Shown: positions 44,574 through 54,768, counted from the first letter of the stretch. The stretch is 64,000 bases of DNA from CAIOTO01 sp040389165 (GCA_040389165.1 JAZKAK010000019.1:8670-72669); one strand, 5' to 3'. Notes: generated from the letters alone by a model not told the origin. Made by a program: numbers and translations.

Positions 44574-44640
44574 GAAAACGTGTCTGTACATTTGAGACAC
44601 CATCTTGCATAATTATTAAAACACAAGGTATTGATAGGCT

Positions 44641-45351
44641 ATGGCTGAAAAGTTTGATGAATTTTTAGAAGATGTCGAAAAAGACATGCGTCAAGAAAAG
44701 TTTGAAAAAGTTTGGAAAGAATATGGGAAACTTATTTCAACAGCTCTTGTTATTGCTATTGGTGGCTCCGGCGGCTGGGTCTTGTGGAAAAATCATAAAG
44801 AAAAAGAATTAAGTCTTACGTCTCAGAAATTTATGAAGGCGCAAGAGAAAATTGATTCTGGCAGTATCAATGAAGGCCTTGGCGTGTTTGATAGCATTAT
44901 GCACGATTCATCAAAAACGTACGCTTCACTTGCACATATTGCAAAAGCTGCGCTTTTAATTGAAAAAGGCGGCGATGATGCAAAAAAAGCAATTGCTTTG
45001 CTTGTAGAGCTTTCATCAAATAAATCAACAGATCCAATTATGCGTGATTTTGCAGCCCTTACCCTTATTCGGGTAGACCTTGACTCTACTGGATTAGAAA
45101 GCATTGATGAACCAACCAAAGCAAAATTAATGTCTCACATAGTAACGCTTAATCTTCTTTCTGCAGAAAAAGCACCTTGGGCATTATTGGCATTAGATCT
45201 AAAGGGACTGATTTTGTTTAGTCTGAAAGATTATGCTAAAGCGTCTGATGTTTACGTTAAAATCGCACAAACAAAAGATTGCCCTCGTGGCCTTCAGGCA
45301 CGTGCGGAAATCATGTCTCAGCTTATAGTAAAACAAATAGCCTTTGATTAA
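44641..45351 (+). CDS. YfgM-like tetratricopeptide membrane protein
   Basis: The 236-residue protein has an acidic N-terminus (MAEKFDEFLEDVEKDMRQEK), one membrane helix (LISTALVIAIGGSGGWVLW) and a helical TPR-like region (residues about 60-230). This is the layout of the YfgM/AncA (TPR_21) family, inner-membrane proteins that associate with SecYEG and periplasmic chaperones. The alphaproteobacterial members typically begin with D-x-F-L-x-E-V-x-E-x-(L/M)-R, as here. In most genomes bamB and der follow, but here a terminator ends the transcript. Confidence 0.8.
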   Translation: MAEKFDEFLEDVEKDMRQEKFEKVWKEYGKLISTALVIAIGGSGGWVLWKNHKEKELSLTSQKFMKAQEKIDSGSINEGLGVFDSIMHDSSKTYASLAHIAKAALLIEKGGDDAKKAIALLVELSSNKSTDPIMRDFAALTLIRVDLDSTGLESIDEPTKAKLMSHIVTLNLLSAEKAPWALLALDLKGLILFSLKDYAKASDVYVKIAQTKDCPRGLQARAEIMSQLIVKQIAFD

Positions 45352-45387
45352 TAAGTTAAACCGAGATTTCATATAAAAGATCTAAAG

Positions 45388-45418
45388 AAACCCACGGGAA
45401 AGTTCCCCGTGGGTTTTT
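45388..45418. terminator. Bidirectional Rho-independent terminator
   Basis: AAACCCACGGG pairs with CCCGTGGGTTT around a short loop, with A-rich and T-rich flanks on both sides. It lies 36 bases after the YfgM-like stop and 28 bases beyond the 3' end of the malic enzyme gene, so it should stop both convergent transcripts. Confidence 0.9.
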
Positions 45419-45446
45419 AATTCTAATGTATTTTATTCTATCGAGA

Positions 45447-47729
45447 TCAAAGGCGCTCGCGTGCCTCAGCAACAGATAAAGCTGCTATATTCACAATAGA
45501 ACGAACAGATGATGATGGCGTCAGAATGTGTGCAACGCCTGCTAATCCCATAAGAATAGGGCCTATCGTAGAACATCCTGTGATTGATCTAACCATGTTA
45601 TACGCTATGTTCGCAGATTCAATGTTTGGAAAGATCAGTAAATTGGCTGAACCTTTTAATGTTGAATTTGGGAATAAACGTGAGCGAATAACCTCATCCA
45701 AAGCAAGATCAGCATGCATTTCACCTTCAATCTCAAGATCTGGACATGTTATTCTAATTTGCTTCAAAACATCGCGCATTTTTACAGCGGAATCCAATTG
45801 CGATGAACCAAAATTTGAATGCGATAACAAGGCAACTTTTGGCTTCAATCCGAATCGCTTAATTTGCTGAACAGAAAGTCTGGTCATTTCAGCCAACATA
45901 TCCACCGTGGGGTTCTCATTAAGGTATGGATCACAGCAAAATAAAGGACCGTCTTTAAGAATTAATGTTGTCATCGCAGCACATAAACGCGCATCAGGGT
46001 GCATTCCCAAAACGCGACGAATATGCTTAAAATGCTCTACATATCGGCCAATGGTGCCACAAACGACAGCGTCTGCATCCCCAAGTTTCACCATCAAACT
46101 TGCAATAATTGTATTGTTTGTTCGCACGCGAAATTTAGCGATATCGGGAGTAACCCCTTTTCTCTCCATTAATGAATAATATGTTTGCCAATAACCTGCA
46201 TAACGCTCATCATTATTAGGATCTACAACGTCGAAATTAACATCGTTTCTTATACGAAGTCCTAAATTTTCAATTCGCCATTTAATAACATCAGGCCTAC
46301 CAATCAAAATGCAACGACCAATTCCTCTATCCACTAACGACTGAACCGCTTGAAGCACACGCGTGTCTTCCCCCTCAGCAAAAGCCAATCGAACAGGACT
46401 ATCTGTTGGACGTAATGCCGCATTAAAAATAGGACGCATAACAGAGCTTGACTTATATACAAAATTCTCTAATTCATGCTGATAAGCCTGCATGTCCGCA
46501 ATAGGACGTGTTGCAACACCTGTATCCATGGCAGCTTTTGCAACAGCATAAGATATATCTACATATAATCGACTATCAAATGGCTTTGGAATAATATAAT
46601 CATTGCCAAAACGGTGCACTTCCCCACCATATGCATTCGAAACTATATCTGAACTCTCTGCCTTGGCAAGCTTTGCAATTGCATTTACGCAGGCAATTTT
46701 CATTGTCTGATTAATCGTACTTGCACCAACATCAAGCGCACCACGAAAAATATAAGGAAAACAAAGAGCGTTATTAACTTGGTTTGGATAATCAGAACGT
46801 CCCGTTGCCATAATGGCATCTTTGCGGACCCTTAATACTATTTCCGGATTAACTTCAGGTTCTGGATTGGAAAGAGCCATAATTAGGGGACGAGGAGCCA
46901 GCGATACAATCATCTCTTCATTCAAAATATTAGGAACAGACGACAAGCCTAAGAAAATATCTGCGCCAGCAACAGCGTCTTTTAACGTGCGATGAGCTGT
47001 ATCTATCGCATATGCTAATTTACTTGGATCTTTAAGATCTGGGCGCCCTTGATAAACAACTCCTTTGCTGTCACATACGGTAATATTCTGACGATTCATG
47101 CCAAGATCAACCAATAAATCAAGACAGGCAATCGCACTTGCGCCCGCACCGGCCGTTACCAATCGCACCTCTGAAATGGATTTATCAACAAGCTCAAGAC
47201 CGTTTCGAATAGCAGCACAAACAATAACGGCTGTACCATGTTGATCATCATGAAATACGGGAATATTCATACGCTCTTTAAGACGACGCTCGATTTCAAA
47301 ACATTCAGGAGCCTTAATATCTTCAAGATTAATGCCGCCAAATGTTGGCTCGAGTGATGCTATAATTTCAACCAATTTGTCAGGATCAGTTTCATCTATT
47401 TCAATATCAAATACGTCTATGTTAGCGAATTTCTTAAATAGAACAGCTTTGCCTTCCATGACAGGCTTTGATGCCAACGCCCCAATATTACCCAGCCCCA
47501 ATACAGCTGTGCCATTCGAAATCACTGCAATTAGATTGCTACGTGCTGTAAGTTCCGCTGCTTGACTCGGATCTCTAAAAATTTCCATGCATGGCTCAGC
47601 AACACCAGGTGTATAAGCAAGCGCTAAATCTTCTCTATCATCAACTGGCTTGGTTGCAACAATAGCTATTTTTCCATACGGCTTACGGCGATGATAAGCA
47701 AGCGATTCGTTATATACATTGAAAGTCAT
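45447..47729 (-). CDS. maeB: NADP-dependent malic enzyme MaeB type (fused phosphotransacetylase-like domain)
   Basis: Malic enzyme decarboxylates malate to pyruvate with NAD(P)+ reduction. The 760-residue protein has the malic domain (ALAYTPGVAEPCMEIFRDP, NIGALASKPVMEGKA, NLEDIKAPECFEIE, FHDDQHGTAVIVCAA), an NAD-binding fold (VTAGAGASAIACLDLLVDLG, MALSNPEPEVNP) and a C-terminal phosphotransacetylase-like region (RLAFAEGEDTRVLQAV, LIGRPDVI, TIGPILMGL). This three-part architecture is the proteobacterial MaeB type, where the last domain is regulatory rather than catalytic. It provides pyruvate and NADPH from host-derived C4 acids. It is a single-gene transcript, ended by the shared terminator. 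Confidence 0.96.
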   Translation of the reverse strand: MTFNVYNESLAYHRRKPYGKIAIVATKPVDDREDLALAYTPGVAEPCMEIFRDPSQAAELTARSNLIAVISNGTAVLGLGNIGALASKPVMEGKAVLFKKFANIDVFDIEIDETDPDKLVEIIASLEPTFGGINLEDIKAPECFEIERRLKERMNIPVFHDDQHGTAVIVCAAIRNGLELVDKSISEVRLVTAGAGASAIACLDLLVDLGMNRQNITVCDSKGVVYQGRPDLKDPSKLAYAIDTAHRTLKDAVAGADIFLGLSSVPNILNEEMIVSLAPRPLIMALSNPEPEVNPEIVLRVRKDAIMATGRSDYPNQVNNALCFPYIFRGALDVGASTINQTMKIACVNAIAKLAKAESSDIVSNAYGGEVHRFGNDYIIPKPFDSRLYVDISYAVAKAAMDTGVATRPIADMQAYQHELENFVYKSSSVMRPIFNAALRPTDSPVRLAFAEGEDTRVLQAVQSLVDRGIGRCILIGRPDVIKWRIENLGLRIRNDVNFDVVDPNNDERYAGYWQTYYSLMERKGVTPDIAKFRVRTNNTIIASLMVKLGDADAVVCGTIGRYVEHFKHIRRVLGMHPDARLCAAMTTLILKDGPLFCCDPYLNENPTVDMLAEMTRLSVQQIKRFGLKPKVALLSHSNFGSSQLDSAVKMRDVLKQIRITCPDLEIEGEMHADLALDEVIRSRLFPNSTLKGSANLLIFPNIESANIAYNMVRSITGCSTIGPILMGLAGVAHILTPSSSVRSIVNIAALSVAEARERL

Positions 47730-47951
47730 AGAGATCCTTTTATAATATTTTATACATATGAGATGCGTATGAGAATGCTACATTTATACCATGAGGTCAG
47801 ATAAAAAGCATTAAGCAAGTCAAAGCATTTTATTTTTTATAATGAAAGAATGAAGCACGCATAAGATTATTTTAACCGTTTTTTCAACTCGTATTTAATA
47901 AAGGACTACTGATATATAGGACTATGACGAAATTAATTACAGAGTCTTATC

Positions 47952-49247
47952 ATGAGTATATTAAAATCACTAAATCGAGAACAAAAAGAAGCTGTCGGAC
48001 TTTTACAAATTGGCACATTTCTTGAATATTTTGATTTGATGCTGTATGTACATATGGCGGTCTTGCTAAATGAATTATTTTTTCCAAAAACAGATCCACA
48101 TACAGCAGCCTTATTATCATCTTTTGCTTTTTGTTCTACATTTATCTTGCGACCATTTGGCGCTCTTATCTTTGGCTATATAGGCGATAACATAGGACGA
48201 AAAGCGACCGTGATCATCACGACCATGATGATGTCAACGTCATGTGTTATTATGGCTACTCTCCCCACGTATGCTCAAATTGGCATCACTGCTGCATGGG
48301 TCGTCACGATTTGTCGCATTGTACAAGGACTTTCATCCATGGGAGAAGTTATGGGTGCTTACGTATACATGACTGAGATTACAAAGCCTCCTGTTCGGTA
48401 CCCTGCCGTTTCACTTATTAGTTTAGCATCAACGCTCGGTGCTTCAGCGGCGCTTGGTGTAGCCACACTTGTTACGAAGTTTAATTTTGATTGGCGAAAT
48501 GCGTTTTGGATTGGCGCTGGAATTGCGCTTGTTGGTTCCGTAGCACGAACAAGACTGCGTGAAACACCCGATTTCATTGAAAGTAAAGCGAAGGCAGAGC
48601 TCAAAAGACAAAAGAAGATTGAAATGCTAATAGCTGAAAGTGGTGAGGAAAGAGAAAAAGTAGACAGAAAAACTATTATTGCTTTCTTCTTAGTTTATTG
48701 TGGAAATCCAGTTTGTTTTTATCTTTTGTATATATTTTTTAATCCGATTTTAATAAGTCAATATAATTTTACTGCAGCCGATATAATATTTAACAATTTC
48801 TTACTTGCGAATATAGATGTTTTTTCGTGCGCAATTCTTACGTTCTTAAGTTATCGAATTTATCCACTTAGCATACTTAAATTTAGATCAACGCTCTGTA
48901 TCATACTTGCTTTTCTTATGCCATTTCTTATTGAAAACACAACAAATCACTATCAAATATTTGCTATACAATTCCTTGTCCTTGTCGCAGCTTTAGATGC
49001 ACAACCTGCAAATGGAGTTTTTATTAAGCATATTCCCGTTTTAAGACGCATGACGGCTACAAGCTTTATTTATGCATTAAGCCGAGCAATTATGTACGTA
49101 ATAACCTCTTTTGGCCTTGTCTACTTAACAGAGGCCTTGGGATATTATGGTCTATGGATCGTTGTCATCCCTGTTACAATTGGTTACATGTGGGCTGTGA
49201 GATATTTTGCAAGGCTTGACAGATTAACAAGCGCACTCGAGAGGTAA
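47952..49247 (+). CDS. MFS transporter of the metabolite:H+ symporter (ProP-like) family
   Basis: The 431-residue protein has twelve helices. The N-terminal region reads IGTFLEYFDLMLYVHMAVLL, then FILRPFGALIFGYIGDNIGRK with the GDxxGRK motif, CRIVQGLSSMGEVMGAYVYM and RLRETPDFIES, all typical of the MHS group (ProP, KgtP, ShiA, citrate carriers). Substrates in that group are zwitterions or di/tricarboxylates. The charged central loop (residues about 215-240) is long, as in MHS proteins. It has its own promoter region (220 bases from the malic enzyme gene). The substrate cannot be settled from sequence. Confidence 0.83.
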   Translation: MSILKSLNREQKEAVGLLQIGTFLEYFDLMLYVHMAVLLNELFFPKTDPHTAALLSSFAFCSTFILRPFGALIFGYIGDNIGRKATVIITTMMMSTSCVIMATLPTYAQIGITAAWVVTICRIVQGLSSMGEVMGAYVYMTEITKPPVRYPAVSLISLASTLGASAALGVATLVTKFNFDWRNAFWIGAGIALVGSVARTRLRETPDFIESKAKAELKRQKKIEMLIAESGEEREKVDRKTIIAFFLVYCGNPVCFYLLYIFFNPILISQYNFTAADIIFNNFLLANIDVFSCAILTFLSYRIYPLSILKFRSTLCIILAFLMPFLIENTTNHYQIFAIQFLVLVAALDAQPANGVFIKHIPVLRRMTATSFIYALSRAIMYVITSFGLVYLTEALGYYGLWIVVIPVTIGYMWAVRYFARLDRLTSALER

Positions 49248-49272
49248 GCTTCTTGAAAAGAAAATGCTCTTT

Positions 49273-52200
49273 TTAACACAAGCCTACCAAATCCTTTACA
49301 ATCTGACGCACACCATTTCGACGTTGCCCCGGGTTTCCAAACTCTCGACTAAAGAATAATTTATGGTCGGGGCGAATTTTAATAGCGCCTGCCTTATACA
49401 CTTCTGGCCGCTGCAGATACTGAATCAACTTTGTTGGTTCTTTAAATTCATTATTACGGAATGTGATGAGTAGCCCCTTTGGACCTGCATCCAATTTCTC
49501 AACATGTGCTTGACGGCAAAGCCCTTTTAGTTCGACCACATCAAGTAGGTTCGCTGCTTCAACTGGTAGTTTCCCGAATCGATCAATCAGCTCTGCCGCA
49601 AAAGCATCAATGTCCGCACGTGTTACCAAGTTAGCGACGCGTCGATATAAATTAAGCCTCAGACCAAGGTCCGTAACATAACTTTCCGGAATCAACACTG
49701 GCACACCGAGATTAATTTGCGGTGTCCAATCATTCAGTTCAATTTCAACACCATCTTCAATATTCGCTTCAGCCGCTCGTGCCATCATGATCGCTTCGTG
49801 TAGCAAGGTTTGATACAGCTCAACGCCAACTTCACGAATATGCCCTGATTGTTCTTCACCCACAATATTACCCGCCCCGCGAATATCCAAATCATGACTT
49901 GCCAATGTGAATCCAGCACCCAAGGTATCTAAACTCTGCAGAACCTGTAAACGCTTCATCGCATTTGCTGATAATGTTTGTTTTGGTGAATACGTGAGAT
50001 AGGCATATCCTTGTGTTTTTGATCGCCCTACCCTGCCGCGTAATTGATACAGCTGCGACAAGCCAAATAAGTCACATCGATGAATAATCAATGTGTTGGC
50101 TGACGGCACATCAATGCCTGATTCAATAATATTTGTACTGATCAGCACATCAAATTGATGATCATAAAATGCAGTCATGACATCTTCAAGTTCAGTTGGG
50201 GATAACTGCCCATGAGCCACAGCAAATTTCACCTCTGGTACCAATGTTTGCAATTCTTCTTTAAGTGAAGCTAAATCCTCAAGACGCGGTGTCACGTAAA
50301 ATATCTGCCCGCCACGATTAAACTCACGCATGATGGCTTCGCGAATAACCATAGGATCTTTTGGCATAACGAACGTACGAACAGCGAGCCTGTCAACTGG
50401 TGGAGTTGTTATTAAGCTTAAATCACGAACACCTGCCAAGGATAACTGCAATGTCCGCGGTATAGGCGTTGCTGTTAGCGTTAACACATGAACGTCAGAT
50501 CGCAGTTGCTTGAGTTTTTCTTTCTGCTTTACGCCAAAGTGTTGTTCCTCATCGACAACCACAAGTCCGAGATCCGAGAATTTAGTTTTATCACTCAAAA
50601 TAGAATGTGTGGCAATAATAATATCGACAAGACCTGATGCTAAATCATCATGAATGAGTTTAGCATCGCTGGCTTTTACAAGACGTGAAAGCTGCGCCAC
50701 ACGAAATGGAAAGCCCTGAAAACGCTTTTGAAAGTTCGCATAATGCTGGCGACAAAGTAATGTCGTCGGGACAATAATAGCAACTTGTTTGCCATTCATT
50801 ACAGCGATAAAAGCTGCGCGCAGGGCAATCTCTGTTTTGCCAAAACCAACATCTCCGCACACCAAGCGGTCCATCGGCTTACCTCGTGCTAAGTCTTCCA
50901 AAACTTCCATAATTGCACGCAACTGATCATCTGTTTCCACATAGGGAAAACGTGCACAAAAATCATCAAAATCACGGCCTGTCTGTTCAAGAACAGTCGC
51001 GGTATGAAGGCTTCTTTCCGCCGCAAGCCTAATCAAATAATCAGCCACAATTTGAATGCGTTTTTTAACGCGTGCTTTACGAAGTTGCCATGCACCAGAT
51101 CCCAATCGATCAAGGGAAGCCAAAGAATCAGCATCACCATAACGACTAATCAATTCAATGTTTTCAACAGGTAGAAAAAGCTTATCATCATTGTCATACA
51201 TCAGCGTTAAACAATCATGTGAACAATTATCAACGGTAATCGTCTCAAGCCCTAGGTAGCGCCCGATACCGTGATCACGATGTACAATTAAATCGTGAAC
51301 GGTAAGTTGACTAATTTCTTGAAAAAACGTGTCACTTTTGCGTTTAACCGTTTTAATACGACGTATTTTCTCACCTAAAATATCTTGCTCGGTGAGTAAC
51401 ACGCATTGTTTAGATTCAAAACCTGTTTCAAATGGGGCAATAACAAGTATTGTCTCGGGGATCTGAACGGCACCTAAAATAGCATCAATTGGAAATACAT
51501 CATAGGGCACAATGTTAAAAATTCGATGTTCTTCACACATATGAAGTAGTCGATCACGCGTACCTTCAGACATACACGTAATGATCCGATTACGTTCTTT
51601 ATGAGTCGACAAATAAGTGTCAAGTGAATCAAACAGAGCCGTTGTTGATTGCTCACGTTCAGCTTTGAATGAAGGGATAATTTTAAGATTCAACGCATCT
51701 TCATCTGTTCTAAACGGTGATAATTGCACGATGGATTGTGTTTCAGTAAAATGCTGCCAATCGATGGCTTGCCAGTATAATAAATTGGGTGCAATTGGAT
51801 TATATGGCGTTACATCACCTAGCGGTGGGCTTAAGCGCGCTTTGTAATAATCATCAATGGCTTCCAAACGATGCTGAATGGCACTGTCAACGCCATCTTC
51901 AAAGAAGATAGTCGTTTTCTCTCCTATGTAGTCAAATAAGGTAGCTGTTTGCTCAAAAAAGAGTGGTAACCAGTGTTCCATCCCAGGGTATGGACGACCT
52001 TCGCTGATATGTTGATACAAAGGATCATCCACGGGAAATATGCGTGATCCCCCAAAAAGTGCACGATATTGTTGGCGGAATTGAGTAATGCTATCTGTGG
52101 TCAAGAGAACTTCATGTGCAGCACGCATTGAAAGCTCAACCAACTCATCATTCGGATTTGTTTTTTGTGTAATAGGATCAAAACGTTTAATGCTTTCCAG

Positions 52201-52839
52201 TTCATCACCAAAAAAATCAAGCCGCACTGGGGCTGGCGCACCAGGTGCAAACACATCAATCAAACTACCACGGACAGAAAACTCGCCCATTTCATACACG
52301 GCCTCAACACGATTACACCCTTGCTCAATCAATAAAGTTAACAAGGATTCACGCGAAACTTTATCGCCGATAGAGAGTGTGTGATTATGTGCCTTCATAA
52401 GCGATGGCGGCGGCAATCGTTGTCCAATTCCCGACACAGAAGTTATCAAGATAAAAGGTGATTTTGTTTCTAATAATGCATAAAGCGTCGACAGGCGTGC
52501 ATGCGTAATATCCGAACTTGGAGATACACGGTCATAGGGTAAGCAATCCCACCCTGGAAATGATAATACGGTGTGCGTGGGTGCAATTGCCTGCAATTGA
52601 TCCACTAATATGTGTATACGCTCATCTCGCGGTACAATCAAAATGAGTGATTTATCCTGTTGTACTAACTGATCCAGACAAAAAAAGGCTGTATAGGCTG
52701 GTGCAATGCCACCGTGTATTTTTATAGCCTGCGTGATAACAGCCTCCGTTGTAATATTAGATTTTTCGTGAACTGTTTTAGTTTTATAAGAATTAAGCGT
52801 ACTTTTCAAGGATGTTTGAATTTCGTATCTAATACACAT
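49273..52839 (-). CDS. mfd: Transcription-repair coupling factor Mfd
   Basis: Mfd removes stalled RNA polymerase and recruits UvrA. From the ATG at 52839 it is 1188 residues, of usual length. Domains in order are UvrB-like (FPGWDCLPYDRVSPSSDI, YEMGEFSVRGSLIDVFAPG), the RNA polymerase-interacting domain (LTVHDLIVHRDHGIGRYLGL), SF2 helicase motifs (GDVGFGKTEIALRAAF, VDEEQHFG, LTATPIPRTL, STNIIESGIDVP, QLYQLRGRVGRS) and a C-terminal TRCF domain. The start codon lies inside a fragment of repeat R2. Upstream frame extension to 52857 begins with TTG and is also repeat-encoded, so the first residues are unusual. Confidence 0.96.
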   Translation of the reverse strand: MCIRYEIQTSLKSTLNSYKTKTVHEKSNITTEAVITQAIKIHGGIAPAYTAFFCLDQLVQQDKSLILIVPRDERIHILVDQLQAIAPTHTVLSFPGWDCLPYDRVSPSSDITHARLSTLYALLETKSPFILITSVSGIGQRLPPPSLMKAHNHTLSIGDKVSRESLLTLLIEQGCNRVEAVYEMGEFSVRGSLIDVFAPGAPAPVRLDFFGDELESIKRFDPITQKTNPNDELVELSMRAAHEVLLTTDSITQFRQQYRALFGGSRIFPVDDPLYQHISEGRPYPGMEHWLPLFFEQTATLFDYIGEKTTIFFEDGVDSAIQHRLEAIDDYYKARLSPPLGDVTPYNPIAPNLLYWQAIDWQHFTETQSIVQLSPFRTDEDALNLKIIPSFKAEREQSTTALFDSLDTYLSTHKERNRIITCMSEGTRDRLLHMCEEHRIFNIVPYDVFPIDAILGAVQIPETILVIAPFETGFESKQCVLLTEQDILGEKIRRIKTVKRKSDTFFQEISQLTVHDLIVHRDHGIGRYLGLETITVDNCSHDCLTLMYDNDDKLFLPVENIELISRYGDADSLASLDRLGSGAWQLRKARVKKRIQIVADYLIRLAAERSLHTATVLEQTGRDFDDFCARFPYVETDDQLRAIMEVLEDLARGKPMDRLVCGDVGFGKTEIALRAAFIAVMNGKQVAIIVPTTLLCRQHYANFQKRFQGFPFRVAQLSRLVKASDAKLIHDDLASGLVDIIIATHSILSDKTKFSDLGLVVVDEEQHFGVKQKEKLKQLRSDVHVLTLTATPIPRTLQLSLAGVRDLSLITTPPVDRLAVRTFVMPKDPMVIREAIMREFNRGGQIFYVTPRLEDLASLKEELQTLVPEVKFAVAHGQLSPTELEDVMTAFYDHQFDVLISTNIIESGIDVPSANTLIIHRCDLFGLSQLYQLRGRVGRSKTQGYAYLTYSPKQTLSANAMKRLQVLQSLDTLGAGFTLASHDLDIRGAGNIVGEEQSGHIREVGVELYQTLLHEAIMMARAAEANIEDGVEIELNDWTPQINLGVPVLIPESYVTDLGLRLNLYRRVANLVTRADIDAFAAELIDRFGKLPVEAANLLDVVELKGLCRQAHVEKLDAGPKGLLITFRNNEFKEPTKLIQYLQRPEVYKAGAIKIRPDHKLFFSREFGNPGQRRNGVRQIVKDLVGLC

Positions 52840-52871
52840 ATACCCATCACATCTCAAACCATTGATTTTGA
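52836..52871 (-). repeat. R2 repeat fragment at the 5' end of mfd
   Basis: The 36 bases match, on the minus strand, the last third of the complete R2 copies (TCAAAATCAATGGTTTGAGA followed by TGTGATGGGTATATG). The fragment supplies the mfd start codon. Just upstream of it (minus-strand sense) lies the R1 insertion, so an R2 copy was either cut short here or only partly present. Confidence 0.7.
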
Positions 52872-52882
52872 AAGGTAGCGGG

Positions 52883-53045
52883 CATGCTACCCGTCACTTT
52901 TATTTTTCTTACTGTCATTCCCGCGGAGGCGGGGATCCAGGCTGTTTAGCTCTCCCCAAACTCACGGTTTTTAAAGGGGCTTTTCTGGATTCCCGCCTCC
53001 GCGGGAATGACAAGGGTGGAGTGACAAAAAGTGACGGGTAGCATG
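52883..53045 (+). mobile_element. R1 element, complete copy 2 (163 bp)
   Basis: Length and sequence are, by eye, the same as at 2669-2831, in the same orientation. The flanks carry a different 9-base direct repeat, GGTAGCGGG at 52874-52882 and 53046-53054. A second independent site with a 9-base duplication shows that the unit inserts by a transposase-like mechanism. The element separates the divergent genes mfd and the PhzF-like gene. An antisense reading frame here (52915-53100) is only the palindrome read through. Confidence 0.88.
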
Positions 53046-53218
53046 GGTAGCGGGTATAGAAATGAGATTTATAAGAATCCTGATTTGCAATAAAAATCAA
53101 TCTGGCTGCATTTAAAAGTTGAACAGAGCTGAATACTAAAAATGCTCTTGTTTTTTCTAATGAACCTCCCCATATTGTGTGTATGCTTCAACATACAAAG
53201 TATAAGGACATCACAAAA

Positions 53219-54082
53219 ATGGGAACAACGTTTTGGCTCGTAGATGCATTCACAGATCGCGCTTTTTCTGGCAATCCTGCAGGTGTATTTGTTGTTGACA
53301 GTTTTCCAGATGCATCCTTTATGCAAGCAATCGCTGCCGAACTCAATTGGTCACAAACGGCTTTTGTGAAACGTTTGCCGTCCAGCACGACGGAGTTCGA
53401 TCACTTTCATATTCGCTGGTTTTCTCCGCGAGATGAAACGCCTATCTGTGGACACGCTACCCTTGCCTCGGCCCATATTCTATGGGAAAAAAACTTTACA
53501 CATAAAAACAAGATCGTATTTGAATCGTTAGCAGGAACGTTAACCGTCACAAAAGAACAAAATAATTGGATTACACTTGATTTTCCAAAGAAAAAACTGG
53601 TGTCATGCGCCCTACCCTCTGAATTAAAGCAAGCGCTCATCACACCCGATGGTGAAGTTAACATTACTTCTGTCATGCGTGATGAATTAATCTATGTGGT
53701 TACGCTTCAAAATCAAAGTGATCTTGTTGCACTTACGCCAAATCTTACGTTAATTGAATCACTTGACTGTCGAGCCGTATCTGTCACTACCCTGGGCCGT
53801 GAAGATTATGATTTTGAATCACGTTATTTTGCGCCACGCGTCGGCATTCCCGAAGATCCTGTATGTGGATCATCACATTGTCGCCTTGGCCCACTTTGGG
53901 CAGAACGTTTAGGAAAAACCTCATTAATGGTGTATCAAGCATCCAAACGTGGCGGCTTCATGAAAATAAATATGCTCGATGATCGTGTGTTAATGTCAAG
54001 CAAAGCAATTACGATATGCGAGGGTAATATGGCTCTTGAACTGCTCGCAAAAAGTGAAACTAAACTAAAAATGGTAGCATAA
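53219..54082 (+). CDS. PhzF family isomerase/epimerase-like protein
   Basis: The 287-residue protein has the two-domain diaminopimelate-epimerase-like fold of PhzF. It shows WLVDAFTDRAFSGNPAGVFV, AAELNWSQTAFV, HIRWFSPRDETPICGHATLA and RYFAPRVGIPEDPVCGSSH, all diagnostic (a catalytic Glu sits in the N-terminal half in active members). Most homologues outside phenazine clusters have no known substrate, and there are no phz genes here. The ATG at 53219 has AAGGA upstream; a 14-residue longer frame starts at 53177. The closest context is cmk, convergent, 14 bases past its stop. Confidence 0.85.
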   Translation: MGTTFWLVDAFTDRAFSGNPAGVFVVDSFPDASFMQAIAAELNWSQTAFVKRLPSSTTEFDHFHIRWFSPRDETPICGHATLASAHILWEKNFTHKNKIVFESLAGTLTVTKEQNNWITLDFPKKKLVSCALPSELKQALITPDGEVNITSVMRDELIYVVTLQNQSDLVALTPNLTLIESLDCRAVSVTTLGREDYDFESRYFAPRVGIPEDPVCGSSHCRLGPLWAERLGKTSLMVYQASKRGGFMKINMLDDRVLMSSKAITICEGNMALELLAKSETKLKMVA

Positions 54083-54096
54083 AAGAAAATTACAGG

Positions 54097-54768
54097 TTAT
54101 CGACACGCCGTTGCTATCGTTGTTTGTTCATAATGTTCAGCTTGATATTTCATCACAATTGAAAGCGCGAGCTGACAAGCATCATTTATCGTAAGATCAC
54201 TTGTATCTAATAATATTGCATCAACCGCCGGCGTCAATGGTGAAACGGTACGGCTTTGATCACGTAAGTCTCTTTCTTTTATTTGTGCCAACATATTTGA
54301 TTGAAATTGCTGTCCTGATCGTTCCATCTCTGCTGAACGTCGCGCCGCGCGCACTTCCGAACATGCCGTTACAAAAATCTTTATATGAGCATCAGGAAAT
54401 ACAACGGTGCCAATATCCCTACCATCAAGCACAACCCCTTTGTAAGGCGCTTTTACTTCTTTACAAAAACGACGCGTGTGTTGTGTAAGCTGCTCGCGAA
54501 CGATTGGCAATATAGCTATTTTAGAAGCTGCATTACCAACTTCTTCTGCACGCAATATAGGCAATTGCAAATCTGATGCCTTCAATGTTTCTGCCAAAGT
54601 GATAATTGCATCTTCACATGTTAAATCAACGTGCTCTACAAGCGCCTTATAAGCAAGTGCACGATAAATAAGTCCTGTATCGATATGTTCCAATGAAAAA
54701 TATTGCGCGATTGCGCGTGACACAGTTCCTTTTCCCGCCCCAGCAGGACCATCAACAGCAATAATCAT
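54097..54768 (-). CDS. cmk: Cytidylate kinase
   Basis: Cmk phosphorylates CMP and dCMP. The 223-residue protein starts MIIAVDGPAGAGKGTVSRAI with an intact P-loop. It has HIDTGLIYRALAYKA (the CMP-binding region), VVLDGRDIGTVVFPDAHIKI, ARRSAEMER and RDQSRTVSPLTPAVDAILLD, then DTSDLTI. An ATG three codons upstream (54777) would add MWF and cannot be excluded. aroA and rpsA, frequent alphaproteobacterial neighbours of cmk, are not here. It is divergent from plsY. Confidence 0.96.
   Translation of the reverse strand: MIIAVDGPAGAGKGTVSRAIAQYFSLEHIDTGLIYRALAYKALVEHVDLTCEDAIITLAETLKASDLQLPILRAEEVGNAASKIAILPIVREQLTQHTRRFCKEVKAPYKGVVLDGRDIGTVVFPDAHIKIFVTACSEVRAARRSAEMERSGQQFQSNMLAQIKERDLRDQSRTVSPLTPAVDAILLDTSDLTINDACQLALSIVMKYQAEHYEQTTIATACR

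Noticed and set aside
44580..44600. GTGTCT/AGACAC hairpin after pyrG as a terminator
   Set aside because: Six-pair stem with no T-run, and the next gene begins 40 bases later. Read-through seems likely.
52915..53100. Open frame on the minus strand across an R1 element
   Set aside because: It is the palindrome read through, and the same frame exists in the other copy with different continuation. No Shine-Dalgarno and no family features.
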